Shown here: positions 42,028-54,100 of the stretch, one piece after another
How the letters are laid out: every line of letters starts with the position of its first letter
Numbering within the stretch: the stretch's first letter is position 1
Assembly (NCBI GenBank): GCA_963680875.1
Contig: OY804589.1
Location: forward strand, 27,454,353 to 27,518,352
Direction: 5' to 3'
From: Bathymodiolus brooksi
Taxonomy: Eukaryota > Mollusca > Bivalvia > Mytilida > Modiolidae
DNA: 64,000 nucleotides
Notes under the pieces: model-generated
The model's database searches: none
What the model was told of the DNA's origin: nothing
The model's input: only the letters and a program-made list of their open reading frames with translations
Program-made: the position numbers and the translations under genes

Positions 42028-45000
42028 CTCCTGCATATGTCAACATAGATATCAGCGTGTTTCGGCTCATCTTTCTAACTGCTTCTTTGGAATCGTGCAC
42101 TAACTGCCAAATATGTAATGGTCCAGTTTCTCCTTGTGTTCTAAGAGAGTTAAATTCACCATCTGTTACCACTCCTATAAAATAACAAAAGGAACAATTA
42201 TTTCATTAAAATATCAATAACTGAGAATTAACAAAATATTTTTTTTCCATTTACAAAAACAAGTACAAAGGTGCATTGTTTTTAAGAATAAAGCAGTTTT
42301 TTTTAGCTTTTCAATTCTTTTGCACATGTATATTTAACCGATAAAAATAATCAACAGATAGAAGTATAATTAAAATTGTGTATTAACTCTAGGTGTGGAA
42401 TTCCATGCATTATGAACCAACAGTATTCATTTAGTCACGAAACATAAATTTGTAGCCATGTGTTATGATTTCATAGTCTAGCAAGAAATGTGTGCATCAC
42501 AAAATATACCCGTCTATATAAATAGGGTTTTCCCCTTCCACAGGGGAATCATGTGACAAAGTCTGGTCAAGATCCAATATACAGAACCAAAGTTATTGTG
42601 CGGAAACTATCCTGTTGTCAGAAATTCTATTAATAGTAACGGTGATCTTTGACCTAATGACCCCAAAATAAATAGGGCATATAAAAAGCATTTAATTATG
42701 TCATAATCTAATAAATTGTACTGGTAGGTTTAGATACTCACCAACAACTTCAAGGTCTGCATCAGTCATCGTCTTCTTTAATGGCGCTGTAATATCTCTA
42801 ATGTACTGATCCCTTAAGGATTTATATGGCAAATACTGGACGGGAAGTGTATATGGTTTGCTACTTCGTCGCTCATCAGAAACAGCAATAACAAGAACTG
42901 TTCTCTTCTTCTTGAAAAAGTTTTTCAAATATAATTGGTAATCACTTTCCACTGATTTAGCAACAGCACAAAATTCACAGTTATTACTGAACTTGTGAAT
43001 AAAATGCATACATTCCTGAAGAAGTGAATTGCACTCGGCGACATCCCAATTCAAGGCTTTCAGTATCTCACAGTTTGCATTTTTTTTGTCAAACGTCTTT
43101 CGTAATTCTTTGCTAGCTGCTTTGAATGCTGTGTCAAGAAAAGTCTGATCAGCCTCTAAATCTACCAATAGCTGTTCCTTTGCAGTATTGACATCAGCTG
43201 TTGAGGTACAAGACTTAATGAATGATACTCTTGACTCGTACTCTTCACGTAGTTGTTGTAGTTTGTTGTCATTCACATCTACATCACCTGCCCATTTGTC
43301 TTTTACAGAATGTTGCAGAGCTTCTTTAACGTTAGTACCATCAAGTTTTATCCAATATCGCCCTGCTGGGTTGGTGTCCGTCAACATCTTTATAGCTGGT
43401 AACTGAAAAATAAATGAAGGAATACTTAATGAAAAATAAACAAAGCAACAGCATGCAGATTACGAGCACAACATGCTGACATTCAGGATACTTTGCATTA
43501 CAATTAATATAACTATTCATTGAGGAATTTCTTACTGTGATTTGAAGATGAACAACAGCAGATAAATAACATTCCTTTAGAACTTCTCTCTTTTTTGACT
43601 GTTTTTTTTTATTTCAAGAAAACACTTAAAATAGATGCATTGCACCTCTTCAGTGAACTCTTAACTTTCTGAAAGTCGTTATTTTTTTCAGAATATATAT
43701 TACACTTCATGTATATATCAGATCGTACGGTTACAGCAAGATGATGACCAGCATTAAAAGTATTGGACATGTATCTTTGCATCATGTTTGTGACCTTCTC
43801 TACTATGTGATTTCATCCCATGTACATTTACCCCATATTTGGTCTTATTTGCAACTAATGTAATGAGTTCTAGTCTTTGAAATGTGCAAGTACCTGTATG
43901 GTAGGTGAATCTGTGAAGTCAGAGGAAGCTGTTCTTCTGTTTATAGTTGATTTGCTTACTGCAGCCAAATTTACTCGTGCCTACAACATGTACAATAAAG
44001 ATACAATATGCAAAGGTTGACTATTTACACGTCTATAAAATCAAATCAAGTATTACCTTGGCTTGCTGAAAAGATACAAACTTGAAATGCAATGGTCAAT
44101 TTAAACAACAGCTTAAGGATAACATTTACAACAATTTTTTTTCTTACAGTATTAATAGTGTCCTGTATGAATGATTATGTATTTAAAGTGTTTGTCTTAT
44201 GAAATATGTATAATATCAAGCAACTTATTCTGTTTGTAATTTATTGATGTACTCCCGCAATAATACATGTGAATAAAAAAAACACACAAATTGTGTACTG
44301 CTAATAGCAATTATTTATAAATAGCAAAATGTACTACTAAGCTCTCTTGATCTGGACTCACTGTTTTAAGCTTTATCATATTTATAATGACTTCAAGATG
44401 AGGAACAGCTACAAAATATATAAAAGCACAATTGTTTGCTTTATTATATTTCCCGGTAAGCAATTTTGTCTCACTGCATTCATCCATCTGTATTTTTTTA
44501 GTAAATATGCTGTTGATCTACTTATGTTAATTTAAATCCTGGTATTCATGTGATTTTGACTCTTGTCCATTTACACTATATCTGTTTGTAAAACTGGAAT
44601 GTACTGACAAAGACAAATAAATTACAAAGTACCTTTAAAGGATCTCCAATACAATCCGATGACTGCCCACTCCACATTGGACCTCTTAAAATTCTTCCAA
44701 GTCTGTCTTCGAACTCTGCGTCTAAGGTTTCTATCCACTGATAATAATCGTCTGGTATTGATATCTGTACAAAATTGAAAAACTGATTGTATTTGGATGA
44801 AGCTATAAGATAGGAATATTATATGTGAAGCTTAGTTAGATAAACAAGGTATTTAGTAATATCAGTATATAGACTCCATGATTAAACGTAAGTTACACTG
44901 TATTCTTTTAAAAACCAAACCATGGATTTATTTTGCTACTGTCATAAAAAAAGAAGTGCATATTTTCCCCACCATAATTTTGTGACTTCCTGTTGTATTT

Positions 45001-47584
45001 GTTTGTTTGTCTCTGCGTCTTTTCTGTTGCTTTTATTTCGGGTTGTTTGTTTGGTATACATGTATCTTGTTATGGTGTTCTGCATTGTTGACTCTTCCTT
45101 ATTATATCTACTAGTACTTTATGAGTGCATACTGCAGTGAAATTAAGTCGACCATATGCTGTTAATGTTATATGTACAATGGAACTGTCTTTTTAACCTT
45201 TTCATCTATATTATTTAAGAAATAATTCATGGAAGCCATATGTATATATTGTTTTTACCACGGGTAGGTCTTTATGTCACGAAGTTTTACCCAGAGCGTT
45301 TGGACTCAAAGCGTTTGAAGGACGTCATATTAGAATAATAGATAATTTTCTTTTCACATAGTTATTTTCAAATGTATATATATGAAAAAATGATTGAAAC
45401 AATGTTTACCTGTCGTATATCACTGGCACAAAAGAACTGTATTTGATGCTGAATTAAGCCAAATGGCATGCGGTCGACTGGCATAAGAGGTTCCTGGGAA
45501 TCTGGCCTGGTCAGTCCTAAACACTTTACAAAGTCTTTTATGACATTTGGTTTCCTTTCATTTTTAGTGTTTTCATTGCTTGAATGGAAAGGCTCACAAC
45601 TTTATCAGTACCTGCTTTCAATCCTTCGTTGTAAGCTGACATCTCAAACAACTTGTCTAGACTCTGTTTTTGGTGTTCTGGATGAAGACTTGTAAAATTT
45701 GATATCAATATTTGTTCACGGCAGTTACTTGATGCTGTGTGAATTATGTTAATAAGCTCATGTTCAGACAAAACTGATCTTAAAGTCTGTACTTTTTCAT
45801 TGATAGCAACCTCTTTCCCTAGTTTCTTCCAAATAGTTGTTACTTGTTCTTTACTGAATTTTGACAAATAATAATCCACAAAGTTTTCCACACTATAGGG
45901 TGTTGCAGGTGTTGATGGAGTTGACACTTCAATAAAGCCGGAATCATCTGATATATTTGTAGTACATATATCTTCATAATCTATTGAAAATTCTTCTTCA
46001 GCATCAGACACTGTTTTAAAAGTTTTTCTGAAGTAATTCACTACCTTGGCTCTGCATGATGTAGCTGGAAAATTAAAAAGAAAAACAATTACTATTGTAC
46101 AAAAAAGTAACTGAATTGTTCAAGACCATGATTGAATTCAGTTGGCATGAGTTACTTGCAGCAAGTGTTCATTAAAACTCTGTTTCAGACTTTCAGTAAA
46201 GTTCCAGTGGTTTTTTGGCTAAAAGCAACACTAATTTTTTCATCTGTTTGTAAACAGGAAATCACAATCTAATTATTGTACCTGAAGTGTATATCAGTAA
46301 AGTAAGCAATAGTTTTCCAAATGTTACCACTAATACCGTTAATAACAAAATTCTAATAAAATATTGCACATAAATTATAGAATCTTGTTATTTTTATTGG
46401 TATAATAAAACAATTAATTACTTTTCATGAGGTCACTATGAACATGGTAAAATGAGGTTCCTTGACCTGACCCACTCAGTGATCTGATCTGACCTCCACC
46501 TATGGCCTTGATCAGGTCAGGTCACCATGTGTGCCAGGTCTTGGGTCCTCATTTCACCATGCTAACCTCTTAAAAATTGTGCTCTCTGTGTATGCAAACA
46601 AAAATGTACAAATACTTACTTCCTCGTACAGTTCCACAAGTCTGCTTGATAAATTCACTTGCTTTAAACCAGTAATTGTTGTCATTATTCATAGCAGGCC
46701 ATTCGTTTTCTGAGTTCTGAGCATCTTTGTGCAAAGCAACATATTCTACCAGGGAGCGCAATTCCTGCTGTGACAAAGTTCTATTTCTACTTCTCTTCTT
46801 TGGAGGGCTTTTTTGTGTTGTGCATTTTCGAGGCGACCAACTAATATTCCTGTTGTGCTTATGTGAAAATCCCTGAAATACACAATGGCAACATGAAACA
46901 ATCTTGATACATGTAACTGCACATGCACATATACATATATTAAATGCCTCTTATAGACAACAAAGTAGAGTAGGTAGATATACAGATTTGGACAAACTTT
47001 TTTATGATATGTTTTGATGAGTACAGGTAGGTAAGGGCAGTGAATTTTAACAACATTCACTTTAAAGTACACTTGTTCACATTTCCTTGGTCGACATGAT
47101 GTGGTTGTATCATGCTGAGCTCGGCATAGCCCTATATTTGTTCAAATCAAAGGGCTGAACTTGATTTACATTAGATTTTACATTTAAATAAAATACATCA
47201 AGTGTTTACTAAAGAATAGTAGTGTAGTTTTTTTTTGGTGAATGAAACATGTATTGAAAAAAGAACGGATATGAAGTAAATGTGCATGAGAGAAAACCTG
47301 AGCAAGTATAAACAAAAGGAACCCGTGCACTTTTATTGCTGTATTATGGATGTCTAACTAGTTTCTGGAAGAATTGTTTTTTGCTCGCCATAATTCAAAC
47401 TTCATGATAAAATACTACTATCAGTTCCTCTTTTAATTTTCTCTGATCTAAGTACTTACAAGTGGTGTAACATATCCAGGTAGGTCACATTCTTGCATTG
47501 CATCTACAGGACTCTTAAACAAGCACTTTCTTGTATCTTGTGTGTGTGTATGTGACACTGGAGTATCCACACAGGCACATGTTT
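42028..47584 (-). CDS. Conserved multi-exon gene of unknown function (seven exons seen, partial)
   Basis: Exons in transcript order: 47460-47584, 46620-46872, 45410-46064, 44633-44764, 43894-43980, 42742-43402, 42028-42174. All have GT..AG borders and matching phases, about 685 residues. The second exon has a basic patch (PPKKRSRNR) and YWFKASEFIKQTCGT. The third ends PVDRMPFGLIQHQIQFFCA. The sixth includes NPAGRYWIKLDGT, a helical middle part and QYLPYKSLRDQYI. The last has VVTDGEFNSLRTQGETGP. I have a sense of similar uncharacterised invertebrate proteins but no name. Exon 45410-46064 has a one-base frameshift near 45555 (KTLKMKG to KPNVIKDFVK); restoring one base makes its phase agree with its neighbours. 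The first and last exons are not identified; the 3' part may lie beyond the hAT insertion. Confidence 0.7.
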
Positions 47585-47738
47585 CTGGTAAAAAATTTTT
47601 ACCTAGATATTATATATATACTACAAGGTATGTAACCGTTCATTTGTAAAAAATCTAGGTCATCGCGATTTTCGCGTTTTTTCAACTCGACGGACGCCAG
47701 CATGGAGGAATGGCCTACATCATCTGAAACTACGATAA

Positions 47739-48395
47739 TTTATCTACAAAATGATGTATAAAACACCTACCTTTGCTGAACCTCAACAATGCAACAGACC
47801 TTTTTCCACGGGTCAGTTATCAGCTTTCATCATCCAGTTGGTCACCTGGCAAGTTCTAACCCACAGTTGATGAAAGGTTCAAGGTCGAACTCAAGTAAAG
47901 TATTTGATTGGTTGAAGTTTCTCATTACATTTAGCAAGCTGGAATTCTGAAGTTTATTTTTATAATTTTTCATCAAAATGGAGAAGATGCAAAAAGAAAC
48001 ATGTGATGCTGTATTAATTTTCCCGCCTATAAGACTTTCAGTCCTTTTGATATACTTCAGGGAAAAATCCCGAGGTTGTATAGAAAGTTCACAAATTTAT
48101 TGAATTCTAAAAATAGCCACAGATTTGCATTCAATCTACACTTTTATTCTAAGAAATTAAAACACTTTTATTAAATTTTTTTTATTGGAATGCAATATAT
48201 ATAATTTTCTAACATCTCAGTATTTTTTATAGCATTTTTATTACAACTTATCTTATTTTTTCTTTCACTGCGGGTTAGAACTTACCAGGTGACCAACTGG
48301 ATGATGAAAGCTGATAACTGACCCGTGGAAAAAGGTCTGTTGCATTGTTGAGGTTCAGCAAAGGTAGGTGTTTTATACATCATTTTGTAGATAAA
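47739..48395. mobile_element. Fold-back element, arms ~127 bp
   Basis: Left arm 47739-47866 starts TTTATCTACAAAATGATG. Right arm 48270-48395 ends CATCATTTTGTAGATAAA. Arms are near-identical complements, including TTGCTGAACCTCAACAATGC and CCACGGGTCAGTTATCAGCT. The loop is AT-rich with no coding sequence. It lies between the minus-strand gene and the Ig-like gene. Confidence 0.9.
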
Positions 48396-48683
48396 GTACC
48401 TTTCGACTATTATTCCTCGGGGTGACTTTTTACATTTTTTGTCATAAAAATCATTTTTGTACATCATGTTCAATTTTCAAGCATAGGTCTTCCGTAATTT
48501 TTATGTAATTTGTATGAAATTGAGGTCACCAGTTTCAGGAAATGGCGATCGAAACGACGCCCAAATAATACCCTTTCAGGTTTTTTTTAGTTTGCACATT
48601 TTTACGTTAACACCATGTATCAATAAAATCAATATGTACTCGCTGTTTATACTTTCCTTTTGTGTATTAACATAAATTACTCA

Positions 48684-48760
48684 CCTGTGACACATATTTT
48701 GAAATAGTAAACATTGTTACATAACTTGTTCAACTATTTCAAATATTCCATAAATAAGTT
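48684..48760 (-). other. Possible 5' (non-coding) exon of the minus-strand gene
   Basis: On the minus strand AATATGTGTCACAG is followed by the strong donor GTGAGT (48683-48678). The phase needed for the next exon gives no ATG before an in-frame TAG, so it is probably 5' UTR if real. Confidence 0.3.
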
Positions 48761-48969
48761 GTTCCTTGTACTATTTTTAGACAACACACAAAGCGGCGTA
48801 TTTATAAAGTAAACCTCGTAAAACTGTTCCGCAAGTTTGACTGATTAGAATCTAGTGCACTTGTTGACAATGGAAAAGTCGGTCACATTTACCGTCGCAT
48901 GTACTAATGAGATTATGTTAGAATTAAAATTAGTAGAGGAGAAAACAGCTGAATAGTGTGGAAGAAAAT

Positions 48970-51109
48970 ATGTTTCTTAATCCAATTTTTTGTTTTATCA
49001 TTATAATGTCAGGCTTTCAATCATCAGCAGGTCCAGGTATGTTATAGAGATAAAAGTTTACGGCTGTAATTTAGAAATAGAATAAATACGAAATACGAAA
49101 TATTTTATTAAAGAAAGCTCAATAATGAACATTTCTCAATGACAGCATAGACACAACAAAGAATAAATTTTCACAACAATCGATACAATTACAATTTATA
49201 ATGTGTTCCAAGTGGAGTAACTCTAATATATTTAAGTACAAATTGTATATGCCAATAAGATCAGAAAATATCCTGACATGAAAATAGGAGGAAGCAACTA
49301 TACTCCATACAGCGGGACGCAAAGAGGAGAGGAAAGAGAATGACTCTTGTACGGGATCGTTTGTATATAAATAACGAACTATATATCGTACCGGAGGAAA
49401 ATTATATTAATGAGATGGAAGAAGACGTGTTCGAGATTGGTCAGGAGAATTTGGAAGATGACTTTATACCATATCGATACACTAATCGTGCCGATCGTAG
49501 ACCACCAAAACGACAGAGGCGAAGTTCATCGACACCGACGACATACTAAGGGTGCCGTGGGGTGCATGACAATGACAATTCACTTTCTGATTTAACTGTT
49601 CGTTTTCCTGTAAATAGTAACAGTAATTTTGTTAACACTTCTCGTGAACAACGCGGGTATTAATGAAATATTTATTTGTGATGATACTTTTAATGATTCT
49701 TGTTTATTTGAAAATGATACTTCATTCGACTTTCAAAACTTTGGTAGAAATAATTTCATAAGCCTAGAAATTAATGAAATTGCAGATTTCGATATTAACC
49801 TAGATTTCTTAAATGATATCAGTTTTAGTGAACATGATGCAAATTGCACAAAGTTAACTCAACCTTCATCAAAATTATTGATCAATTTTCTGAAACAAAC
49901 GTAGAAGCTATTGTCAACGGTACCGATGTCGACAATAGTAACGAATATGAGCCAAATCAAAATGTATCTAATTCAAATAGTGAAGAAAATTTGTTATATT
50001 ATAATGACACGTCTGTAAATAGTAATCATGTTGTTGTTGATGTAAATAAATCTATTGTTTGTAATGAAATTGAAACTAGTGTCGGAAATGTAAACTTTAA
50101 ATATGACTTTAACATCTCACAGGTACTTGTGGACAGGTCCCTCCCCTTTTTCTTGAACATCGATTTTTTTTCATGTAAACAACATTTTGCAACTCTCTAT
50201 GTATCACTGGAGGACATATATACAATAAATACAATCAAACAGTAGTTTCTATCCATACCGGGTTTCTGACATGTATATAAGAGAGAAGGTAAGTCACTCT
50301 TCTTTGTTTACATTGGGGTACCTGTTGTGCATTCATCTTAAATTTAGTGAATAAAAAAGGCCTACCTGTCTGGAAATTGGCTTATTCCTTCTCTGTATAT
50401 ATTATTCTCCCTGAAAACACATATCAATATTTATTTACAGCAGCTGGCAACTCTCCATGGAACATTTTCTACTCGCGATTTCCGATTTTCAGACGACATT
50501 TTTGAAAACTCGAATTAAAGCTACTTTTTGTCGCTTTAGGCTAAATAATCATAAACTACCTATTGAATACGGACGATGGAACAACATACCTAGGGAACTC
50601 AGAATTTTCAATTTATGCAACACAGCAGATCTTGGAGATGAGTTCCATTATCTATTAAAATGTGACTATTTCAGTGAAAAAAGAAAGACTTATATAGATA
50701 ACAAAATACTTTAAAAATTGTAATATCCTGAAATTTGGTACCTTGATGAATCAGACAAAAAAATAAAAAATAAAAAAAATGTTTGCCCTCATGGCTGAAA
50801 AATGTAACTCTCTCTCTCATTTTGTAGATATTGTATATAGCTGTTTTCTTATTATGTATTGTATTGTATCTTATTGTGTATTATGTTTGTATTTAATTTG
50901 TTATCTGTATACCAATGTATCAACAAAGGTTACCAGAAATAAAGATATAGGGAGTGGATGTAGTCGAGTGGTCTAGGGCGCTGGACGTAAGGCTAAGCGA
51001 ATGGTGCTGCAGTGTAACAATGGTGTGGGTTCAAATCCCGTCGAGGGAAGAACAAAAATTTGACAGCTCTAAAATCTAATTCTAACACTGATTGGTTTAA
51101 TTTTCAGAC

Positions 51110-51145
<36 letters not shown>

Positions 51146-54100
51146 AAAAAACATGTAAAACAACAAACAATTCACACTTCTGTTCTTAGCAAAAAACACA
51201 AGTTAAGGTACTTAGCTATACTTCTACACACATCAGTGTCTTCGTTACTAAGCAACCATATAAACTGAGAGTCAATAATGAGAGTATTCGTCATGTTTTT
51301 ATTAAAACAACTTGACACTAACTCCCTCCTCAAATGAGAATATTTTGGACAGTTTTAAAGACAATGTAACTCATCTTCTACTGCGTTTAAATTACAGTTC
51401 TTACAAGTCCTGTCATTTATGGGAGTTTTTGGTATAGTACATCTACCAATTTCAATTTGAAGTTTATGGTTGCTAGTTCTGAACCTTGTCATACTTACTC
51501 TATCATTATCACTGTTAACTACAGATAAATATTTTTCAAATTTAAAAACATTATTAAATAATCTATATGTTCTCATTTTGTCACTAACTTGTAGTAGCTT
51601 AAACCACTGTTTTTTCAAATTTACCCTGAAAACACTTTCGTAACCTTAACAAAAAACTATTCTTAAGAGATTTTGGATTGCTATAAAAGTGTGATAGGCC
51701 ACATTCATTCAGAATACTTTTGATATAGATAAGCCAACATTGTTGGTTATTATTTACCATAGTAATATTTTCAGATAAGGCTTCGAATAATAAAATATCC
51801 TTAGGTTTTTCATCATACAACCTAATCCAGTACTTAACCATAGACATAATAATATCAATATATAGTGGAAAACGACCTAACTCACCATACAATGCCAGCT
51901 TACATGTTTTTCTGTTTACCTTTAGCAAATATCTACACATACTAAGGTTTATCTTTTCAATTGACACTGAACTAATAAGCTGTTCAAAAATATTTTCACT
52001 GCTGTATTTGTTGCATTTTTTGGAATTTCAGAAGCATACAGTATAACTGGTTTCACAGTATGATCAAATATATATGTAAAGTTTTCGATATCACAAGATG
52101 TGTTTTTAAATATGTTAATCCATTGAAAGAATGCCTTCTAACCTCTAGCATTAAGGTCAACGAGGGCACGTTTAAAACTCCCATTCAAGCTAAATAGAAC
52201 ACCTAAATATTTATACTGATAAACAGACTCAATACTTTTGTCGTTTATATTATCTTTCTAGATATCATCTGTCCGCTTTTATCAAATATCATCACTTTCG
52301 ATTTATTATAATTTATTGCAAGCCCCCAATTTAAACAGTAGTTATAAACCTTGTTCATACAATTCTGTAAACCTTCAGCTGATTCTGATAAAAGGAGTAA
52401 ATCATCTGCATACAGTAAACTATTTAACAAACGTGATCCAAGTGATACTGGACAACATGAAGAATCAAATAACTTAGTCATATCATTGATAAATATTTTA
52501 AAAAGATTCGGGATAAGATTGTCCCCCTGGAACACACCAACACTAGAGGAAAACACATCAGAGAGTGAAATATTATCTAGCCTGACTCTCAACTCAATAT
52601 TACCATACTTGGATTTCAGTACAGATAGATATTTGCCACCCACCCCAGCTTCTACCAATTTGAATAAAAGAGCGGGGTGCAAGACGGAATCAAACGCCTT
52701 TCTAAGATCAATGAAATGGGCATATACCATTTTTGACTTGTCTTAAATATTTATCCAAAATTGTCTTTAATTTAAAAATATGATCTGATGTTCTACAACC
52801 TGATCTAAAACCAATTTGTTCGTCTGATATGATACAATTCAATTGTAAAAACTTTTCAAGCCTGGAATTTAAAATTGAATTAAAAAGTTTCGACAGGCAA
52901 CTAGTAATAGTAATGCCCCTATAGTTATTAGGCCTAGTGGGTTCAACACTTTTTAAAATAGGAAAAATATAACCAGTGAACCAATTTCTTGGGTAAATAC
53001 CTGAATCAAAGACTAGAATAAAATATACCAGTTTTTGTTACCAAGCTTCTCCCTGCAATCAAGAATGGGAAATAAATAACTCAACTTTGAAAAATACCCA
53101 TAATGTATTAAAGTGTTTCCAGTTAAATATAAATGAAGCTTTACAGAAAATGACAGACAAATACATTGTTTTTATTTGTTGTAAGTGGCCAGGTTTTACT
53201 CTTATTTCGGTTTTTTTTAAAACAAATAAGATAAATAAATAAAATAACTAAGAGTGTTGGAAGAAATAATTTGTTGTATAAGTAACACATACCATATGAA
53301 TTTTGAGTGTGTTTGGGTACATTTGTATTTGTTGGATGTGGCCTTGTTGGTGTATCAATGTTTATAATAGTTATAAAATTGATCATTTTGATTACTCTTG
53401 TGACAAATTTATGAAATTTGAATTTTTTAATGAAAAATAATTCATATAGAACCTTTAACTAATACAATAAATACGATTGTATGGTGTATTTGGGTATATT
53501 TGGGTAAACAGTCGCACCCTGTTTGTAATCGTGATAATGGGAATATCATAATTCAATTCTTATTGACTTAATTTATTATGTCTCCCCCCACTTTTGTGGG
53601 GAGACATATTGTTTTTGTCCTGCCCGTCTGTCCGTCCGTCCGTCTGTCCGTCCGTCCGTCCTTCTGTCTGTCTCTGTCTGTCTGTCTGTCTGTCCGTCAC
53701 ACAGTTTGTCAGCGCAACTCCTCTGAAACTACTGAACAGAATTTTATGAAACTTGGTAGATAGTAAGGACACCATATGTAGTTGTGCAGGAAATGTTGAT
53801 CCCCTAAATTTTGTAGGAGTTATTTGCAAACACTCTAGTGTAATATCCCTTACTGAAACTTGTATATATATATATATATATATATATGTACAAGAGTCTA
53901 TCATAATGTCACTATTTCCCTGAAAAAGTTTTCATCACCAATCCATTGATTTTAGTAGAAGAACAAAACTCCTTTAAAATCATTGGAACATAGGCTGAGC
54001 AATTTTCTGGAATGGGGAACTTTGCCATGACAATATGGAATAGTACCTGTAACCCTTGCTTTAGCACTTTTGATCAAATTATTTTTGTGTTTCATTGATT

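Noticed and set aside
50950..51056. Functional tRNA gene
   Set aside because: A and B boxes are present but no acceptor stem can form; more likely a SINE head.
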